This document shows, one piece after another, positions 25,281 to 34,588 of a stretch of 64,000 nucleotides of DNA; the first letter of the stretch is position 1; every line of letters starts with the position of its first letter. A program made the translations under genes and the position numbers. The notes beneath the pieces were generated by a model, which was not told the DNA's origin, made no database searches, and worked only from the letters and a program-made list of their open reading frames with translations. The stretch comes from Micromonospora pallida (GTDB taxonomy: Bacteria > Actinomycetota > Actinomycetes > Mycobacteriales > Micromonosporaceae), in contig NZ_FMHW01000002.1 in NCBI RefSeq assembly GCF_900090325.1, positions 3,100,001-3,164,000 on the forward strand, given 5' to 3'.

Positions 25281-26978
25281 TCAGTTCCGCTCCGGTTTCT
25301 GGCGGCAGAGGTAAACCTGGTAGCCCGCGATCTCACGTACAGAAACCACGTCGACCCCCTGAGGGGCAGACCGGGCCATGTTGTCCGCCATGGCGCTCGA
25401 TCCGGGCAGGACGTAGGCCACCTGCTCCGACTGCCGGACCTGGTCACGGTACGGTCGGTAACGATCGAACCCGGGTGCCAGGTTCTCGTCGAGGACCGCG
25501 CAGCGGACCTGCTCCCCGCTGCGGTAGGCAAGCCGGTTGCACGTCCAGTACTCGGAGTAGATGTGCGCGATGCCATCTGCCCGCAACTGGTCCAGAAGTT
25601 GCTGTTCATCGTCAGCTTTGGCAGCGTAGTGAGACCGGTGGGCGATCAACTGCCCGGTAGCGACCAGCAGGCCGGCGAAGACCGCGCAGGTGAGTGCAAC
25701 ACAGCCGACGGCCAGGACGACGCCGCGTCGGCCCGCGCCGGTCACACGGCGTTGGCGTACGCCCCTGCCGTTGGAGATGTTGGCCCCAGCCCTGCCGACC
25801 AGGGAACCCATGCCGGTCCACAGCGGCCAGAGAATGGCCGGCAGCGACACCATCCCGTAGTGAAGGTAGCGGGCGCTTTCGATCGGGGTCGTCGCCGACG
25901 AGGAACTCGCGATGTACGCGGCCAGGGTCATCGCAGCACCGGCGACGAGAGCAAGCCGACTGGCATGCACATGACGTTCGCCGGGGTCGGCGCGGCGTAT
26001 CGCAACGACCGCGATGACCGCTGCCACGACCATCAGAATCAGGTAAGCCGGTCCCCACCACATCTGCCAGGTCGCACAGTGACTGGGCGCACACATCCCG
26101 GAACTGAGCGGCAGACCGAGGAGAACCGCACCGTGCAACCTGTCCGGCCACGCGGCCGACTCGGTCGCGCCACTGATCGACAACAGCACCGAGAAGGAGT
26201 TGGGGTGATCGGAGCGGAGGTTGAACCAGATCAACGGCGCTGCGCCGAGGAGGAATCCAGAAACTGCCAGGGACACCCGACGTATCGTCAGCTCTGATCG
26301 ACTCATCCATGCCACGAGCAGCACAGCAGCGGCCACATACGGCAACGCGAGCCAGTGGGTCCAGACAATGTAACCGGCCAGCAAACCCCACACGGCGAAT
26401 GTCATGTTCCGCTTCTCCGGCTGAAGAGCCAGAAGTGCAGATGCCAGCATGAGCCCGGCGGTGGCAGTGGCCACGTCGGAATAGCCGCCAGCTCCGATGA
26501 TCTGATCCTTGACCACCCGGTCGGACCCGAACGCCAGGACCGCCATGATGAAGACGGCGAACCAGGGCGTGTAGAGCGTGCGCGTCAGCCGGAAGACGAG
26601 AAGAAGGAAGACGGCATAAATCGCGAGTGCCGGCAGACGAAGTACCCACCAGTGTGTGCCGAGGACCTGAGCCAAGGGGGCCGCAAGATAGGAGTAGAAA
26701 GTGCCCATGTAGTCCTGGCCGTAGAAGAACGTCGGCCAGTGCCGGCCTTCTCCGATGTGCAGGGCGGCCAGCCCGGCAGTGCCCTCATCGCTATTGGCTG
26801 GCGGAACGTCCAGCGCCATCAGAATCGCCCGATACAAGACACCCGCAAGACCGACAGCCGCCGCCACATAGCCAGGGAGCGTTTTTCCCAGGCGAGGCGA
26901 TGCAGCCGACTCCGCTGTCGCTTCGCCTGTGGTCCGTACGCGCCCGCCGAGCTTGTCCTTCTCGACCAACTTCGCCAC
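25281..26978 (-). CDS. Polytopic membrane protein, GT-C glycosyltransferase-like
   Basis: 565 residues with about ten hydrophobic segments. After a short cytosolic start, the first loop carries ANSDEGTAGLAALHIGEG and FYGQDYMGTFYSYLAAPL; an acidic motif in the first extracytoplasmic loop followed by many helices is the GT-C (ArnT/PMT-like) layout, which transfers sugars from polyprenyl phosphate. The C-terminal 100 residues are a soluble extracytoplasmic domain (HIYSEYWTCNRLAYRSG). The GTG start at 26978 is preceded by GGGAGG. GC is lower than in neighbouring regions. Donor and acceptor unknown. Confidence 0.65.
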   Translation of the reverse strand: MAKLVEKDKLGGRVRTTGEATAESAASPRLGKTLPGYVAAAVGLAGVLYRAILMALDVPPANSDEGTAGLAALHIGEGRHWPTFFYGQDYMGTFYSYLAAPLAQVLGTHWWVLRLPALAIYAVFLLLVFRLTRTLYTPWFAVFIMAVLAFGSDRVVKDQIIGAGGYSDVATATAGLMLASALLALQPEKRNMTFAVWGLLAGYIVWTHWLALPYVAAAVLLVAWMSRSELTIRRVSLAVSGFLLGAAPLIWFNLRSDHPNSFSVLLSISGATESAAWPDRLHGAVLLGLPLSSGMCAPSHCATWQMWWGPAYLILMVVAAVIAVVAIRRADPGERHVHASRLALVAGAAMTLAAYIASSSSATTPIESARYLHYGMVSLPAILWPLWTGMGSLVGRAGANISNGRGVRQRRVTGAGRRGVVLAVGCVALTCAVFAGLLVATGQLIAHRSHYAAKADDEQQLLDQLRADGIAHIYSEYWTCNRLAYRSGEQVRCAVLDENLAPGFDRYRPYRDQVRQSEQVAYVLPGSSAMADNMARSAPQGVDVVSVREIAGYQVYLCRQKPERN

Positions 26979-27229
26979 GGCCCTCCCTCACCAAACGGCA
27001 TCACATTCCATTGAGTCGTGCCCGGCGATTCTGCCACAGCACGCACGGCGAAGCGTGACGTGCACCAAGGACATCCCCCATCGCCAGTGCCACTGACGGG
27101 CGGATCAGGCCCTGCGTACGCGTATCCCGGCCGAGGAGAAGACCCAACGGAATCATGATTCCCGTCTGCTGTCGCCTCGCGCTCTAGATCGTCAGGCGCG
27201 GGACAACGTAGCGGACCGGTGCGGCCGCC
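26979..27229. other. Intergenic stretch with a degenerate repeat
   Basis: No complete gene is seen. Bases about 27074-27122 are closely similar to 35551-35597 (shared CATCGCCAG..CACTGACGGGC, ending CGTACGCG). On the minus strand both read as a short LIRPSVALAMG / LLRPSVLLAMG peptide, so they look like leftovers of one membrane-protein gene. Confidence 0.4.
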
Positions 27230-27272
27230 GACCCGTCGCCGGGGGACGGGGACATCCCCTACGCGACGGGTC
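27230..27272 (-). terminator. Terminator of the oxidase-Rid gene pair
   Basis: GACCCGTCGC (27230-27239) pairs perfectly with GCGACGGGTC (27263-27272); the interior can fold as a smaller GGGGAC/ATCCCC hairpin. It lies about 25 bases past the Rid stop. Confidence 0.6.
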
Positions 27273-27297
27273 GACGGTTCCTACGTGACGGGTGGGA

Positions 27298-27996
27298 TCA
27301 CTCGTCCTTCGACGGGTAGGCGGCGTCCACCTCGACCTCGACCAGCCAGCCGTTGACCGGCAGATTCTCGATCTCGAGCGCGAACCGCGACGGCCGGGCC
27401 GGGTTGACCACCATCGGCGGGGCCGGCGCAGCCGACCCGAGGGGCACGAGCACCGGCTTACCGGTCGACAGGCTGGTGTTGGCGAAGAACTGGCGGTAGG
27501 CCCGGTTCCAGCCATTGAAGTCCATCCGCTCTTGGCCGGCGGGATTCTGGAGGAACACCCGCATGGAGATGACGTCCTCGTAGGACAGGCCCGCCTTCGC
27601 CAGGTTCTCGCCGATGCGGCGCAGCACGTTGATGCCCTGCGCCTCGGTGATGGTCACGCCGGCCGGCAGCACACCGCCGGGGAACACCTCGGTGTCGATG
27701 TAGCGCGCCTCCGACCCGGCCGGTGCGGCCGTGTTGAGGGCCGAGGGGCCGAGGCCGCTGGTCTTGTACAGCGCCGTGCCCTTACCGATGGCCACCCCCT
27801 CGGCGATCATCGGGTTGTCCTGTCCGGCGGGGAGCACGCTGACCGTGGTACCGGGCCGGGGCGGGAACAGCCCGCCGGCGGCGGCGACGGTCGGGACGGC
27901 GAGAAGGATGACGGCGGCGGGGATGAGGATGCCGAGTCGGCGCACTGCGGGGGCCTTTCTGGTGGGGATGCCGGGGGTGGGGGCGGGCGTGCTCAT
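27298..27996 (-). CDS. Exported Rid/YjgF-family protein
   Basis: 232 residues. An N-terminal hydrophobic segment (LGILIPAAVILLAVPTVAAA) exports or anchors it, which is unusual for this normally cytosolic family. The rest follows the Rid fold: GLGPSALNTAAP, INVLRRIGENLAKAGLSYED, VISMRVFLQN, YRQFFAN and LEIENLPVNGWLVEVEVDAA. An arginine in the C-terminal part could be the imine-binding residue. RidA proteins hydrolyse reactive imines made by amino-acid-oxidising enzymes; the gene overlaps such an oxidase by 4 bases (ATGA at 27993-27996), so a shared extracytoplasmic pathway is likely. Confidence 0.8.
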   Translation of the reverse strand: MSTPAPTPGIPTRKAPAVRRLGILIPAAVILLAVPTVAAAGGLFPPRPGTTVSVLPAGQDNPMIAEGVAIGKGTALYKTSGLGPSALNTAAPAGSEARYIDTEVFPGGVLPAGVTITEAQGINVLRRIGENLAKAGLSYEDVISMRVFLQNPAGQERMDFNGWNRAYRQFFANTSLSTGKPVLVPLGSAAPAPPMVVNPARPSRFALEIENLPVNGWLVEVEVDAAYPSKDE

Positions 27997-29606
27997 GCGG
28001 CCGTGACCCGGGCGTGGATGGACTCGACGGCGACGCGGGCGGAGACCATCGCGCCGTGCTGCCAGGCGATGGCGTGGCTGAGGTGGTCGCCGGCGAAGTA
28101 GACGTTCCCGGTCGCCTCCAGGAGGCTGCGGTACCCCGCACCGGTCTGCCCGCCGACCGCGCCGGGCCAGCCGACCCACGCCCCTTCAGAGAACGGCGTG
28201 GAGGCCCAGTCCTGGGAGAAGGACGCGGTGATGCCCTGGCCGTACACGTCGCCGAAGATCTTCTTCCCCTGCGTGACCGCCTCCGCCAGCCGCTGCGGCG
28301 GGGTGAGGTTGCCGTAGAAGTTCGCGTTCCCGCCGGTGTTGTAGTAGCCGATCATCGTGCCCCGGTCGCTGTGGTAGCCGTACGACGGGTGCCACATGTT
28401 CGCGAGGTTGGTGTTGGCGTTCGTGATGCCGCCGTAGATCCGGAAGTCCTCCTCCCACCACCGGCGGTTGTACTCGATGCCGATCTTGCCGGCGTTGGTG
28501 ACGCTCACCGACCCGAGTGCGGTGACGACCGCAGTGGGCAGGTTGGACTTGATCTTCGCGGCGATGTGCGGAGGCATGGCGTTGATCGCGAAGTCGGCGA
28601 CAGCCTTCTTCGTACCGCTCGGGGTCGTGTAGACGACCTCGACGCCATCGGCCGTGTTGTTGTACTCGACGATCTGGGCGTTGTAGCGCAGTCGGCCGCC
28701 GCCGATCGCCTTGGCGAAGGCGTAGGCGATCCGGTCCATCCCGCCGACCGGCTGGTACATCATCATCGCCTGGTCGAAGCCCATCTCGAACGAGAAGTAG
28801 TTGCCCAGCGTCGAGGCGAAGAGGTCGGACATCGCGTACTGCGGGATGGGCGTGCCCGCCTCCAGGCCGGCACCCGGCTGCGGGGCGTAGCCGCGACGCC
28901 CGCCGCCGTTGTACTTGAAGCTGGCCGCCGGGTCACCAGCGACCCGGTTCCCGATGGCGCCGAAGCTGCGCAGGTAGGTGAGCAGGCGCTCCTTGTCCTC
29001 GGCGGTGAGGTACTGGTCGAGCGATCCCTGGTCGGTCGCCTTCGCGAGCAGCTCGGCCGTGTAACCGTAGGCGTCCGCCTTGGCGGCCCGCTGGCGGACC
29101 GGGACACCGTTGAGGGCACCCGGCACGTTCTCCCGGTAGAGGAAGGCGTCGGCGTTCTGGTTGGTGAAGACCTCGATCGGGACGCCGAGTTCCTTGCAGT
29201 AGTCCAGCGTCACGTGCATCTGCGGGATGCGCCCGGGGCCCGCGTTCATGTACTGGCCCTTGGAGAAGGTCGCCGTCTGGGTCTGGCCCTTCAGGTCGGT
29301 GTAGGTGTCGCCGCCACGCACGGTCCAGTTCCGGCCGCCGGGCCGGCCGCGGCCTTCCAGGACGGTGACGTCGTAGCCGCCCTTGAGCAGCTCGTACGCC
29401 GCGGTGAGGCCGGCGATGCCGCCGCCCATCACGATGACCGTCTTCCTGCCGTGCCGGCCGAGGTCGCTCTTCTTCAGCGGTGTGAACGGGGGTGTCTCCG
29501 CGGCATGGGCGCTGGTCAGGCCGAGCGCACCCATGCTGTGAAGCATGACGCCAGCGCCGCCGGCGATGCCGACGCGGCGAAGAAAGTCCCTGCGGGTCTG
29601 GCTCAA
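27993..29606 (-). CDS. Tat-exported flavin amine oxidase (L-amino-acid oxidase-like)
   Basis: 537 residues. Twin-arginine signal SQTRRDFLRRVGIAGGAG, cleaved near SAHAAE. The FAD dinucleotide fold is VIVMGGGIAGLTAAYELL with GRGRPGGRNWT after it; the C-terminal FAD motif is GNVYFAGDHLSHAIAWQHGA. The overall layout is that of snake-venom-like L-amino-acid oxidases, which yield an imino acid, peroxide and ammonia. The start is TTG 29606: GGAGG at 29613-29617 sits 6 bases upstream and no ATG precedes the Tat motif. Coupled to the Rid gene. Confidence 0.9.
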   Translation of the reverse strand: MSQTRRDFLRRVGIAGGAGVMLHSMGALGLTSAHAAETPPFTPLKKSDLGRHGRKTVIVMGGGIAGLTAAYELLKGGYDVTVLEGRGRPGGRNWTVRGGDTYTDLKGQTQTATFSKGQYMNAGPGRIPQMHVTLDYCKELGVPIEVFTNQNADAFLYRENVPGALNGVPVRQRAAKADAYGYTAELLAKATDQGSLDQYLTAEDKERLLTYLRSFGAIGNRVAGDPAASFKYNGGGRRGYAPQPGAGLEAGTPIPQYAMSDLFASTLGNYFSFEMGFDQAMMMYQPVGGMDRIAYAFAKAIGGGRLRYNAQIVEYNNTADGVEVVYTTPSGTKKAVADFAINAMPPHIAAKIKSNLPTAVVTALGSVSVTNAGKIGIEYNRRWWEEDFRIYGGITNANTNLANMWHPSYGYHSDRGTMIGYYNTGGNANFYGNLTPPQRLAEAVTQGKKIFGDVYGQGITASFSQDWASTPFSEGAWVGWPGAVGGQTGAGYRSLLEATGNVYFAGDHLSHAIAWQHGAMVSARVAVESIHARVTAA

Positions 29607-29970
29607 GTCAAGCCTCCGGTGTGGGGGTGGGTGATCACCCCGGACGCTAGGAAGCCCTCGTTAAGCTGGTGAATCGCGGATGAGTCGGCCGCGTCACGTA
29701 CCCGCTGGTAGATCGCCGTTTCGATTACAGGAGCGGTGCACCATCGGTGCTACCGACAGCGCGGCTCGGCGGCCGGTGACGGGTCAGCCGGTCGACCTCG
29801 TTCTGCAGCAGCCTCGCCGCCACCGCGCACAGGACCGATTACAGGATTCTTCGACCTTCTCGCGTTCGAGGCCGCTTCTCCCCGACACTCCCTTGGTCGA
29901 CCCGGAATTGGACAACGCTGTGTAGAATCGATGGCCGCGTTCGGTCCATCTCCTTGAGGATGTGACGTAG
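29607..29970. other. Intergenic stretch holding a gene remnant
   Basis: No intact gene. Bases 29806-29853 match 33414-33462 (start of the secreted gene at 33.5 kb) at about 90 percent. On the minus strand they read RRIL-stop-SVLCAVAARLL against RRILQSVLSAVAAMLL, so this is a decayed signal-peptide segment with an in-frame stop. The rest contains nothing I recognise. Confidence 0.55.
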
Positions 29971-30892
29971 TTGCCCGCCGAAGATTCCACCCCTCGCCGA
30001 CGGCCGGAGAGTCAGGACGGAGACCCGACCCCGCGCGAGAAGTGGCTGTCACGCGCACTCGTAGCGGGCGTCATCTCAATTGTCGTCGCCGTGGTCGGCG
30101 GAGTGGGGACCACAGCCGGTGTGAAGTGGCTCGGCCTGGGTGGAGAGGACAAGCCGACCCCGACGCCGTCGGCCACCCCCGGCAGCAGCCCGACCGCTCC
30201 CGTCGGCGACCCGATCAAAGTCAACAAAGTCACCCTTGCCCCCCCGGGAGAACGACAACACCTGGGTGTTTCCCGGCCCGGTGAGCGCACAGACCCTCAG
30301 AGACATCAACGGCGATTTCGCGGCGTACGAAAAGAGCACCCAGGAAATCATGCGCTCGTACGGGGGAGTCGAGTCCGGGGTCTCCACGGTGGAGCTGGAA
30401 CTTGAGGGAAATCGCGCAAAGGAGGTCCGTATCACCGACATCGCCATTCGCCCGCGTTGCCGTGAGCCACTGAAGGCCGCACTTTTCGACAATTCGCCGC
30501 AGGGTTCTGCGGAAACCGTCCAGATCGGCTACGACCTCGACCGCGACTCCGTCTTCGCGCAAGAATCCAAGGTGGTCGACGGCGCCCCACTTCCGCAGTT
30601 GACCGGCAACTACTTCGCCAGCCGCAAATATACCCTGAAGCTCGGCGAGCAGGTCACCTTCCGCCTTTCCACCGTGACCAGAGAACGATACTGCGAATAC
30701 ACCTTCAGAGTGGAGTTCATCGCGGATGGCAACGTCGGATCGATAGACATCGACGATCAGGGCAGGCCGTTCCAGGTCACCGCCCTGGTGACGCGGAGCG
30801 GCCAGCTCGACTGCTCCGCCTACCAGCAGATACACCAACCCTCGGAACGTGGCTGGACCAGGGTGGCGCCGTCCTCTGCATGCCCCAGGTGA
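29971..30892 (+). pseudogene. Membrane-anchored hypothetical protein, frameshifted in a C7 run
   Basis: Two frames make one protein. The first (TTG start 29971) has a cytosolic PREKWLSRAL segment, one membrane helix (VAGVISIVVAVVGGVGTTAG) and a proline/threonine linker, then reaches VNKVTLAP at a run of seven C (30239-30245). The second frame continues ENDNTWVFPGPVSAQTLRDI to the stop at 30892, with a beta-rich extracellular domain containing several cysteines (RPRCREPL, RERYCEYTF, LDCSAYQQ). Deleting one C joins them as TLAPRENDNTWVF. It may be a true frameshift, a phase-variable tract or a sequence error. The lipoprotein gene follows 6 bases later. Confidence 0.6.
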
Positions 30893-30898
30893 TCAGCC

Positions 30899-31963
30899 AT
30901 GACTCTCCCCTCGCTGACCCGGATCATCTGCCTGGCGGCAGTCCTGCTCGCAACGGGCACGGCCTGTTCCGCTGACGAGACCCCGAGCGAACCCACGAGG
31001 ACGGCGACCGTCCAGCCACCGAAGGACTTTCGAGCCACCATCCTGTCCGAGCCCGCCGGCACTGCGCACAGTGTGGCTATGAGCAGTGACGGCAAGCGCG
31101 CCGTTACGAGTTCCGTGCAGGAGGGCGCGGACCCTCCCCACGGATCGGTGTCACTCTGGGACCTGACCGATCCGCTGAAGCCCCGCGCCTCCGAACTCAT
31201 ACCTGATCGTGGCGGCACGGCAGTCAAGGTGGCCTTGAGTGGAGACGGCAGGTACGCGGCGACCTTTCACCTGAGCGGGAAGCTGACGCTCTGGGATCTC
31301 GCGGACCCGGCCCGGCCGATTCCCCGGGAACTGGCCGCCAAGGGGGTCACCTCGCTCGCCCTCAACCACGACGGCCACTACGCCATCTCCGGCGGCAGCG
31401 ACGGCGTGCATTTCTGGGACCTCACGAACTCGAGCCAGGTGAGGAAGAAGCAGCTCCTGGGTTCCGGCGCATACTCCGTCGACTACTACGAGGTGGCCAT
31501 GAGCGCCGATGCGAAACGCGCTCTGGTAAGTCACCAGTCCGGCAACGGCGACGGGGGTGTGCTGGTCTACAACCTGTCAAGCCCGGCCAACCCGGAGGCA
31601 TACTCGTTGATCCGGAACGCCGGCTACCACTCGGCCAACACCGTCGCCCTCAGTGGCGACGGGAACATCGCCCTCGTGGGTTACCACCACTGGACCACCT
31701 ACAACAATTTCCTCACCTACTGGGACCTGCGCACCTGGGACAAGACCGAACTGAGGCCGATGACCGGTTGGAAGATCGTCCCGGACACCGTTGGCAGCAT
31801 CGTGCGATGGGAGGTCGCCCTCGATCAGGAGGGCAAACGCGCACTCATCGCGCAGCGCAACGATCCCGCGTCCCCGGGCGAGACGGACCCGCCGCGCTCC
31901 GATGTGCAACTGTGGGCGCTCGACACTCTGGCCGGCTTCCCCCGATTCTCACTCACCGACTGA
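30899..31963 (+). CDS. WD40-like beta-propeller lipoprotein
   Basis: 354 residues. A lipobox at ATGTAC marks Cys-23 for lipidation. The mature part has repeats ending in VSLWDLTDP, LTLWDLADP, VHFWDLTN, LVYNLSS, LTYWDLRTW and VQLWALD, with SGDGRYAA / MSADAKRAL turns between them, i.e. about six to seven propeller blades. Probably a surface-anchored protein-interaction scaffold. It is likely co-transcribed with the frameshifted membrane protein just upstream. Confidence 0.8.
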   Translation: MTLPSLTRIICLAAVLLATGTACSADETPSEPTRTATVQPPKDFRATILSEPAGTAHSVAMSSDGKRAVTSSVQEGADPPHGSVSLWDLTDPLKPRASELIPDRGGTAVKVALSGDGRYAATFHLSGKLTLWDLADPARPIPRELAAKGVTSLALNHDGHYAISGGSDGVHFWDLTNSSQVRKKQLLGSGAYSVDYYEVAMSADAKRALVSHQSGNGDGGVLVYNLSSPANPEAYSLIRNAGYHSANTVALSGDGNIALVGYHHWTTYNNFLTYWDLRTWDKTELRPMTGWKIVPDTVGSIVRWEVALDQEGKRALIAQRNDPASPGETDPPRSDVQLWALDTLAGFPRFSLTD

Positions 31964-32032
31964 GGTACAGGCCCGTAGCCTCGGCTCGCAGCGCCACATC
32001 CGGCGCGCGACGGGTGCCCGCCCCTGCCGCGG

Positions 32033-32737
32033 TCAGATGCGGCTGAGGGTGAACTCGTTGCCGTCCGGGTCGGCCAGCACGAGAGCGCCGTCGGCACCGG
32101 TCTCCAGCCGGGTCGCCCCGAGGTAGACCAGCCGGTCGACCTCGGCCTGCTGGTCGCCACCGGTCGGGGCGAGGTCGAAGCGCTGCCGGTTCCGCCCGAC
32201 TTTCGGGGCCACCGGCGGGCCGCCCCACGCCAGCTTCGTACCACCGTGCGGTGACTGGATCGCGGTCTCCTCGTTCTGGTCCCAGACGAGTGGCCAGTCC
32301 AGCGCCGCGCTCCAGAAGAGGCCGACCTCCCGGGTGCCGTCACAGGCGACCTCCCCGAGGAAACCGCACCCGGCGAGGAAGTTGTTGCCCGCCTCGATCA
32401 CACAGAACTCGTAGCCCTCGGGGTCGGCCAGGACGACGTGCCCCTCCTCGGGACGCTGCCCGACGTCGAGGTGGTCACCACCGAGCCGCAGCACCGTCTC
32501 CACCGTTTGCGGCTGATCGGCGGCGCTTGCGCTGGTCAGATGCAGGTGCATGCGGTTCGGCCGGACCGTCTCCGCACCACCGGGCGCGAACCCGAGGCCG
32601 ACCTGGGTGTCGTCGCCGGGCAGGAGCACACCACCGGCGTCCTCGACGACCTCCCGACCGAGCAGATCGGCCCAGAATCTCGCCAGGCGGATCGGATCGT
32701 GCGCGTCGAAGGTCACCGACAACAGTCGCAAAGGCAT
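32033..32737 (-). CDS. VOC-family (glyoxalase-like) two-domain protein
   Basis: 234 residues made of two similar halves. The first has SVTFDAHDPIRLARFWADLL, MHLHLT and HVVLADPEGYEFCVIEAG; the second has EVGLFWSAALDWPLVWDQNE, RQRFDLAP and ALVLADPDGNEFTLSRI. This tandem is the Glyoxalase_6 arrangement common in actinomycetes. The FCVIE glutamate could be a metal ligand. Substrate unknown. ATG 32737 is preferred because homology begins there; in-frame starts to 32761 exist. Confidence 0.85.
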   Translation of the reverse strand: MPLRLLSVTFDAHDPIRLARFWADLLGREVVEDAGGVLLPGDDTQVGLGFAPGGAETVRPNRMHLHLTSASAADQPQTVETVLRLGGDHLDVGQRPEEGHVVLADPEGYEFCVIEAGNNFLAGCGFLGEVACDGTREVGLFWSAALDWPLVWDQNEETAIQSPHGGTKLAWGGPPVAPKVGRNRQRFDLAPTGGDQQAEVDRLVYLGATRLETGADGALVLADPDGNEFTLSRI

Positions 32738-32870
32738 CCCCGCACGGTAGGCACGGACCAACCGGACGACAAGGCGATTTCGCGGACGACGCGGGGGCTC
32801 GCTCGCCTACGACCTTGCGGTGACCCGACGTCGGGGTGTCAGCGGGGGCTGCTCGGCCAGGCCCCACCTG

Positions 32871-32914
32871 CATCAGGGGCCGGAGCCCGTAGCGGGCGGT
32901 TCCGGCCCCTGATG
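32871..32914 (-). terminator. Terminator of the secreted protein gene
   Basis: CATCAGGGGCCGGA (32871-32884) pairs perfectly with TCCGGCCCCTGATG (32901-32914), and the interior contains a second GCCCG-TAG-CGGGC hairpin. It follows the stop at 32928 by 13 bases. Confidence 0.75.
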
Positions 32915-32927
32915 GGGTGGAGCAAGG

Positions 32928-33473
32928 TCAGGGCACCCACTCGTAGGGCGAAGGGACGCTGCCACCGACCCAGGTGGACGGGCTGACTTCGTACTCAGCG
33001 AATGCGATCGTCCGGTAGTAGCCCTGGCCGCACGAGGCCGACCCGCCGTAGTCCAGGATCTGCGACGGACCATACGGCCCGCCCAGTTCGCCGCTCGACC
33101 AGCCGAAGCTGCCGTACGCCCAGCCGGAGCCACGGCAGAAGGTCCAGGCAGTCCCGTTCCATTTCTGCACGTCCAGGCGAGCGCGGCCCCAGCCAGTGGC
33201 AGCCAGTTCGCAGGAACGCCACCCGGTGATGATGTCCACACGCACCCTGAGCAGGTAGGCGTTGGAATAAGCCAGGTTCCCCGAGAAAGAACCGGGAACG
33301 AAGTGGTCGATTCCGGCCTGGGCTCGCACGCAGTAGGACGAGCCGATCGGGTAGTACACGTTCGTCACGGACGACCAGGTCCATGCGGACGCCGGTTGTG
33401 CGGTCGTCGCCACCAGCAGCATCGCCGCCACTGCGGACAGGACCGATTGCAGGATTCTTCGACGTTTGGGCAT
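32928..33473 (-). CDS. Hypothetical secreted protein
   Basis: 181 residues. Signal peptide MPKRRRILQSVLSAVAAMLL, cleaved near QPASA. The mature part is aromatic- and glycine-rich (VTNVYYPIGSSYCVRAQAG, NGTAWTFCRGSGWAYGS) with four cysteines that could form two disulfides. No catalytic motif seen. Start ATG 33473 begins the signal peptide; the earlier frame to 33548 does not look coding. A decayed copy of its first 50 bases lies at 29.8 kb. Confidence 0.7.
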   Translation of the reverse strand: MPKRRRILQSVLSAVAAMLLVATTAQPASAWTWSSVTNVYYPIGSSYCVRAQAGIDHFVPGSFSGNLAYSNAYLLRVRVDIITGWRSCELAATGWGRARLDVQKWNGTAWTFCRGSGWAYGSFGWSSGELGGPYGPSQILDYGGSASCGQGYYRTIAFAEYEVSPSTWVGGSVPSPYEWVP

Positions 33474-33772
33474 GAGTTCTTCACCTTCCACGGCCAGTGC
33501 CGTCGACAGGCCAGTTGCTGGCGTCCACCAACACCCCAGACCGATCAACCCTGCGATCGGCTTTCACCTTCTTCGGGAGTGTCCTGGCCGCTACAGACGC
33601 ATGTCAAGACGCGGAGCGTCGAATCGACACACACCGACAATAGATCAGAAACCGCGTTCGATAAGGGTCATTCACATAGGCGATCATGAATCAGAATTTC
33701 CTTTTGCCGGAAAGCTCCGACTTTTCGCGATACAGCCGCGTCTCGCGGCATCCCCGCACCAGCAGGTCCAGA
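33474..33772. other. AT-richer intergenic stretch
   Basis: 299 bases with runs such as CATGAATCAGAATTTCC and several GATC repeats, unlike the genome average. No gene, RNA motif or convincing promoter pair could be fixed. Confidence 0.4.
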
Positions 33773-34051
33773 TCAGGCGAGCAGCAGATACCCTCCGACG
33801 AGGAACGTCACGGTACCCGACACGGCCACCATGCCCCCGAAGATCCTGTCGAACACCACGAAACGAGCGCGGCGTCGGACAAGACGCTCATCCATCCAAC
33901 CCGCCCGGCGGGACGGGCCAAGCGGATACACCACGCGTGAGGCAAGCTCAATGTGCTTCGTCGCAACCCCGCGGTAGTCGGTTGCGAGGGCTACGCCAAT
34001 CGCGATGAGGACGGCTCCCCAGAGCAGCCCGATCAACGCTCGCCACACCAT
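33773..34051 (-). CDS. Small membrane protein
   Basis: 92 residues with a transmembrane helix at each end (ALIGLLWGAVLIAIGVALAT and FGGMVAVSGTVTFLVGGYLL) and a basic loop between. GGAGGAGG directly precedes ATG 34051. No family recognised. Confidence 0.55.
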   Translation of the reverse strand: MVWRALIGLLWGAVLIAIGVALATDYRGVATKHIELASRVVYPLGPSRRAGWMDERLVRRRARFVVFDRIFGGMVAVSGTVTFLVGGYLLLA

Positions 34052-34150
34052 GCCTCCTCCGTCCTGGACGGCCCATCATGACGGACCTTGCGGGGTGAAC
34101 CCGGCCTTCGGGTAGTAGGGTGCTGGCCGCCTGACGACGTGGGGGCGGTC

Positions 34151-34495
34151 ATGGGGATGCTTTTCACGGTAGACGGCCGGGAGATCTGGGACCGTGGCCT
34201 CCGTACCTCGCAGATGTTCTGCGGGCAGGTCCTGCTGCTGGAGAAGCTTGTCGAGACACCAAGCGGGATCGACGACACCGGACAGGACGAGGTGCAGGTC
34301 GACCCGGTGGCGTTGCGGGCGTTCCTGCGTGCGGTGTTCGCGTACCTGGATCGAAGCGGCTCGTGGCCGCTGAGGGCGATGGTGCGTGGCGTGGTCCAGG
34401 CAGGACTGTTCCTGGACTACCGCACCAACGGGGACTGGTTGACGGTGCCGGACCGGTTTCAGGACTTCGCGGAGGGCCTTGACCGGATCACCTGA
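34151..34495 (+). CDS. Hypothetical protein
   Basis: 114 residues, soluble: MGMLFTVDGREIWDRGLRTS, then QVDPVALRAFLRAVFAYLDR and VPDRFQDFAEGLDRIT. Mostly helical by composition. Start ATG 34151 (or 34157) after GGGGGCGG. No motif suggests a function. Confidence 0.6.
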   Translation: MGMLFTVDGREIWDRGLRTSQMFCGQVLLLEKLVETPSGIDDTGQDEVQVDPVALRAFLRAVFAYLDRSGSWPLRAMVRGVVQAGLFLDYRTNGDWLTVPDRFQDFAEGLDRIT

Positions 34496-34588
34496 GTAAC
34501 GCCGGTGCCAGCCATAGCGTGTCCCGGGAGAGCATGCCCTGAGCAGAATCGCTCGCTACCCGCCATCCGCTGCGGGCAGGCTGTCGGA

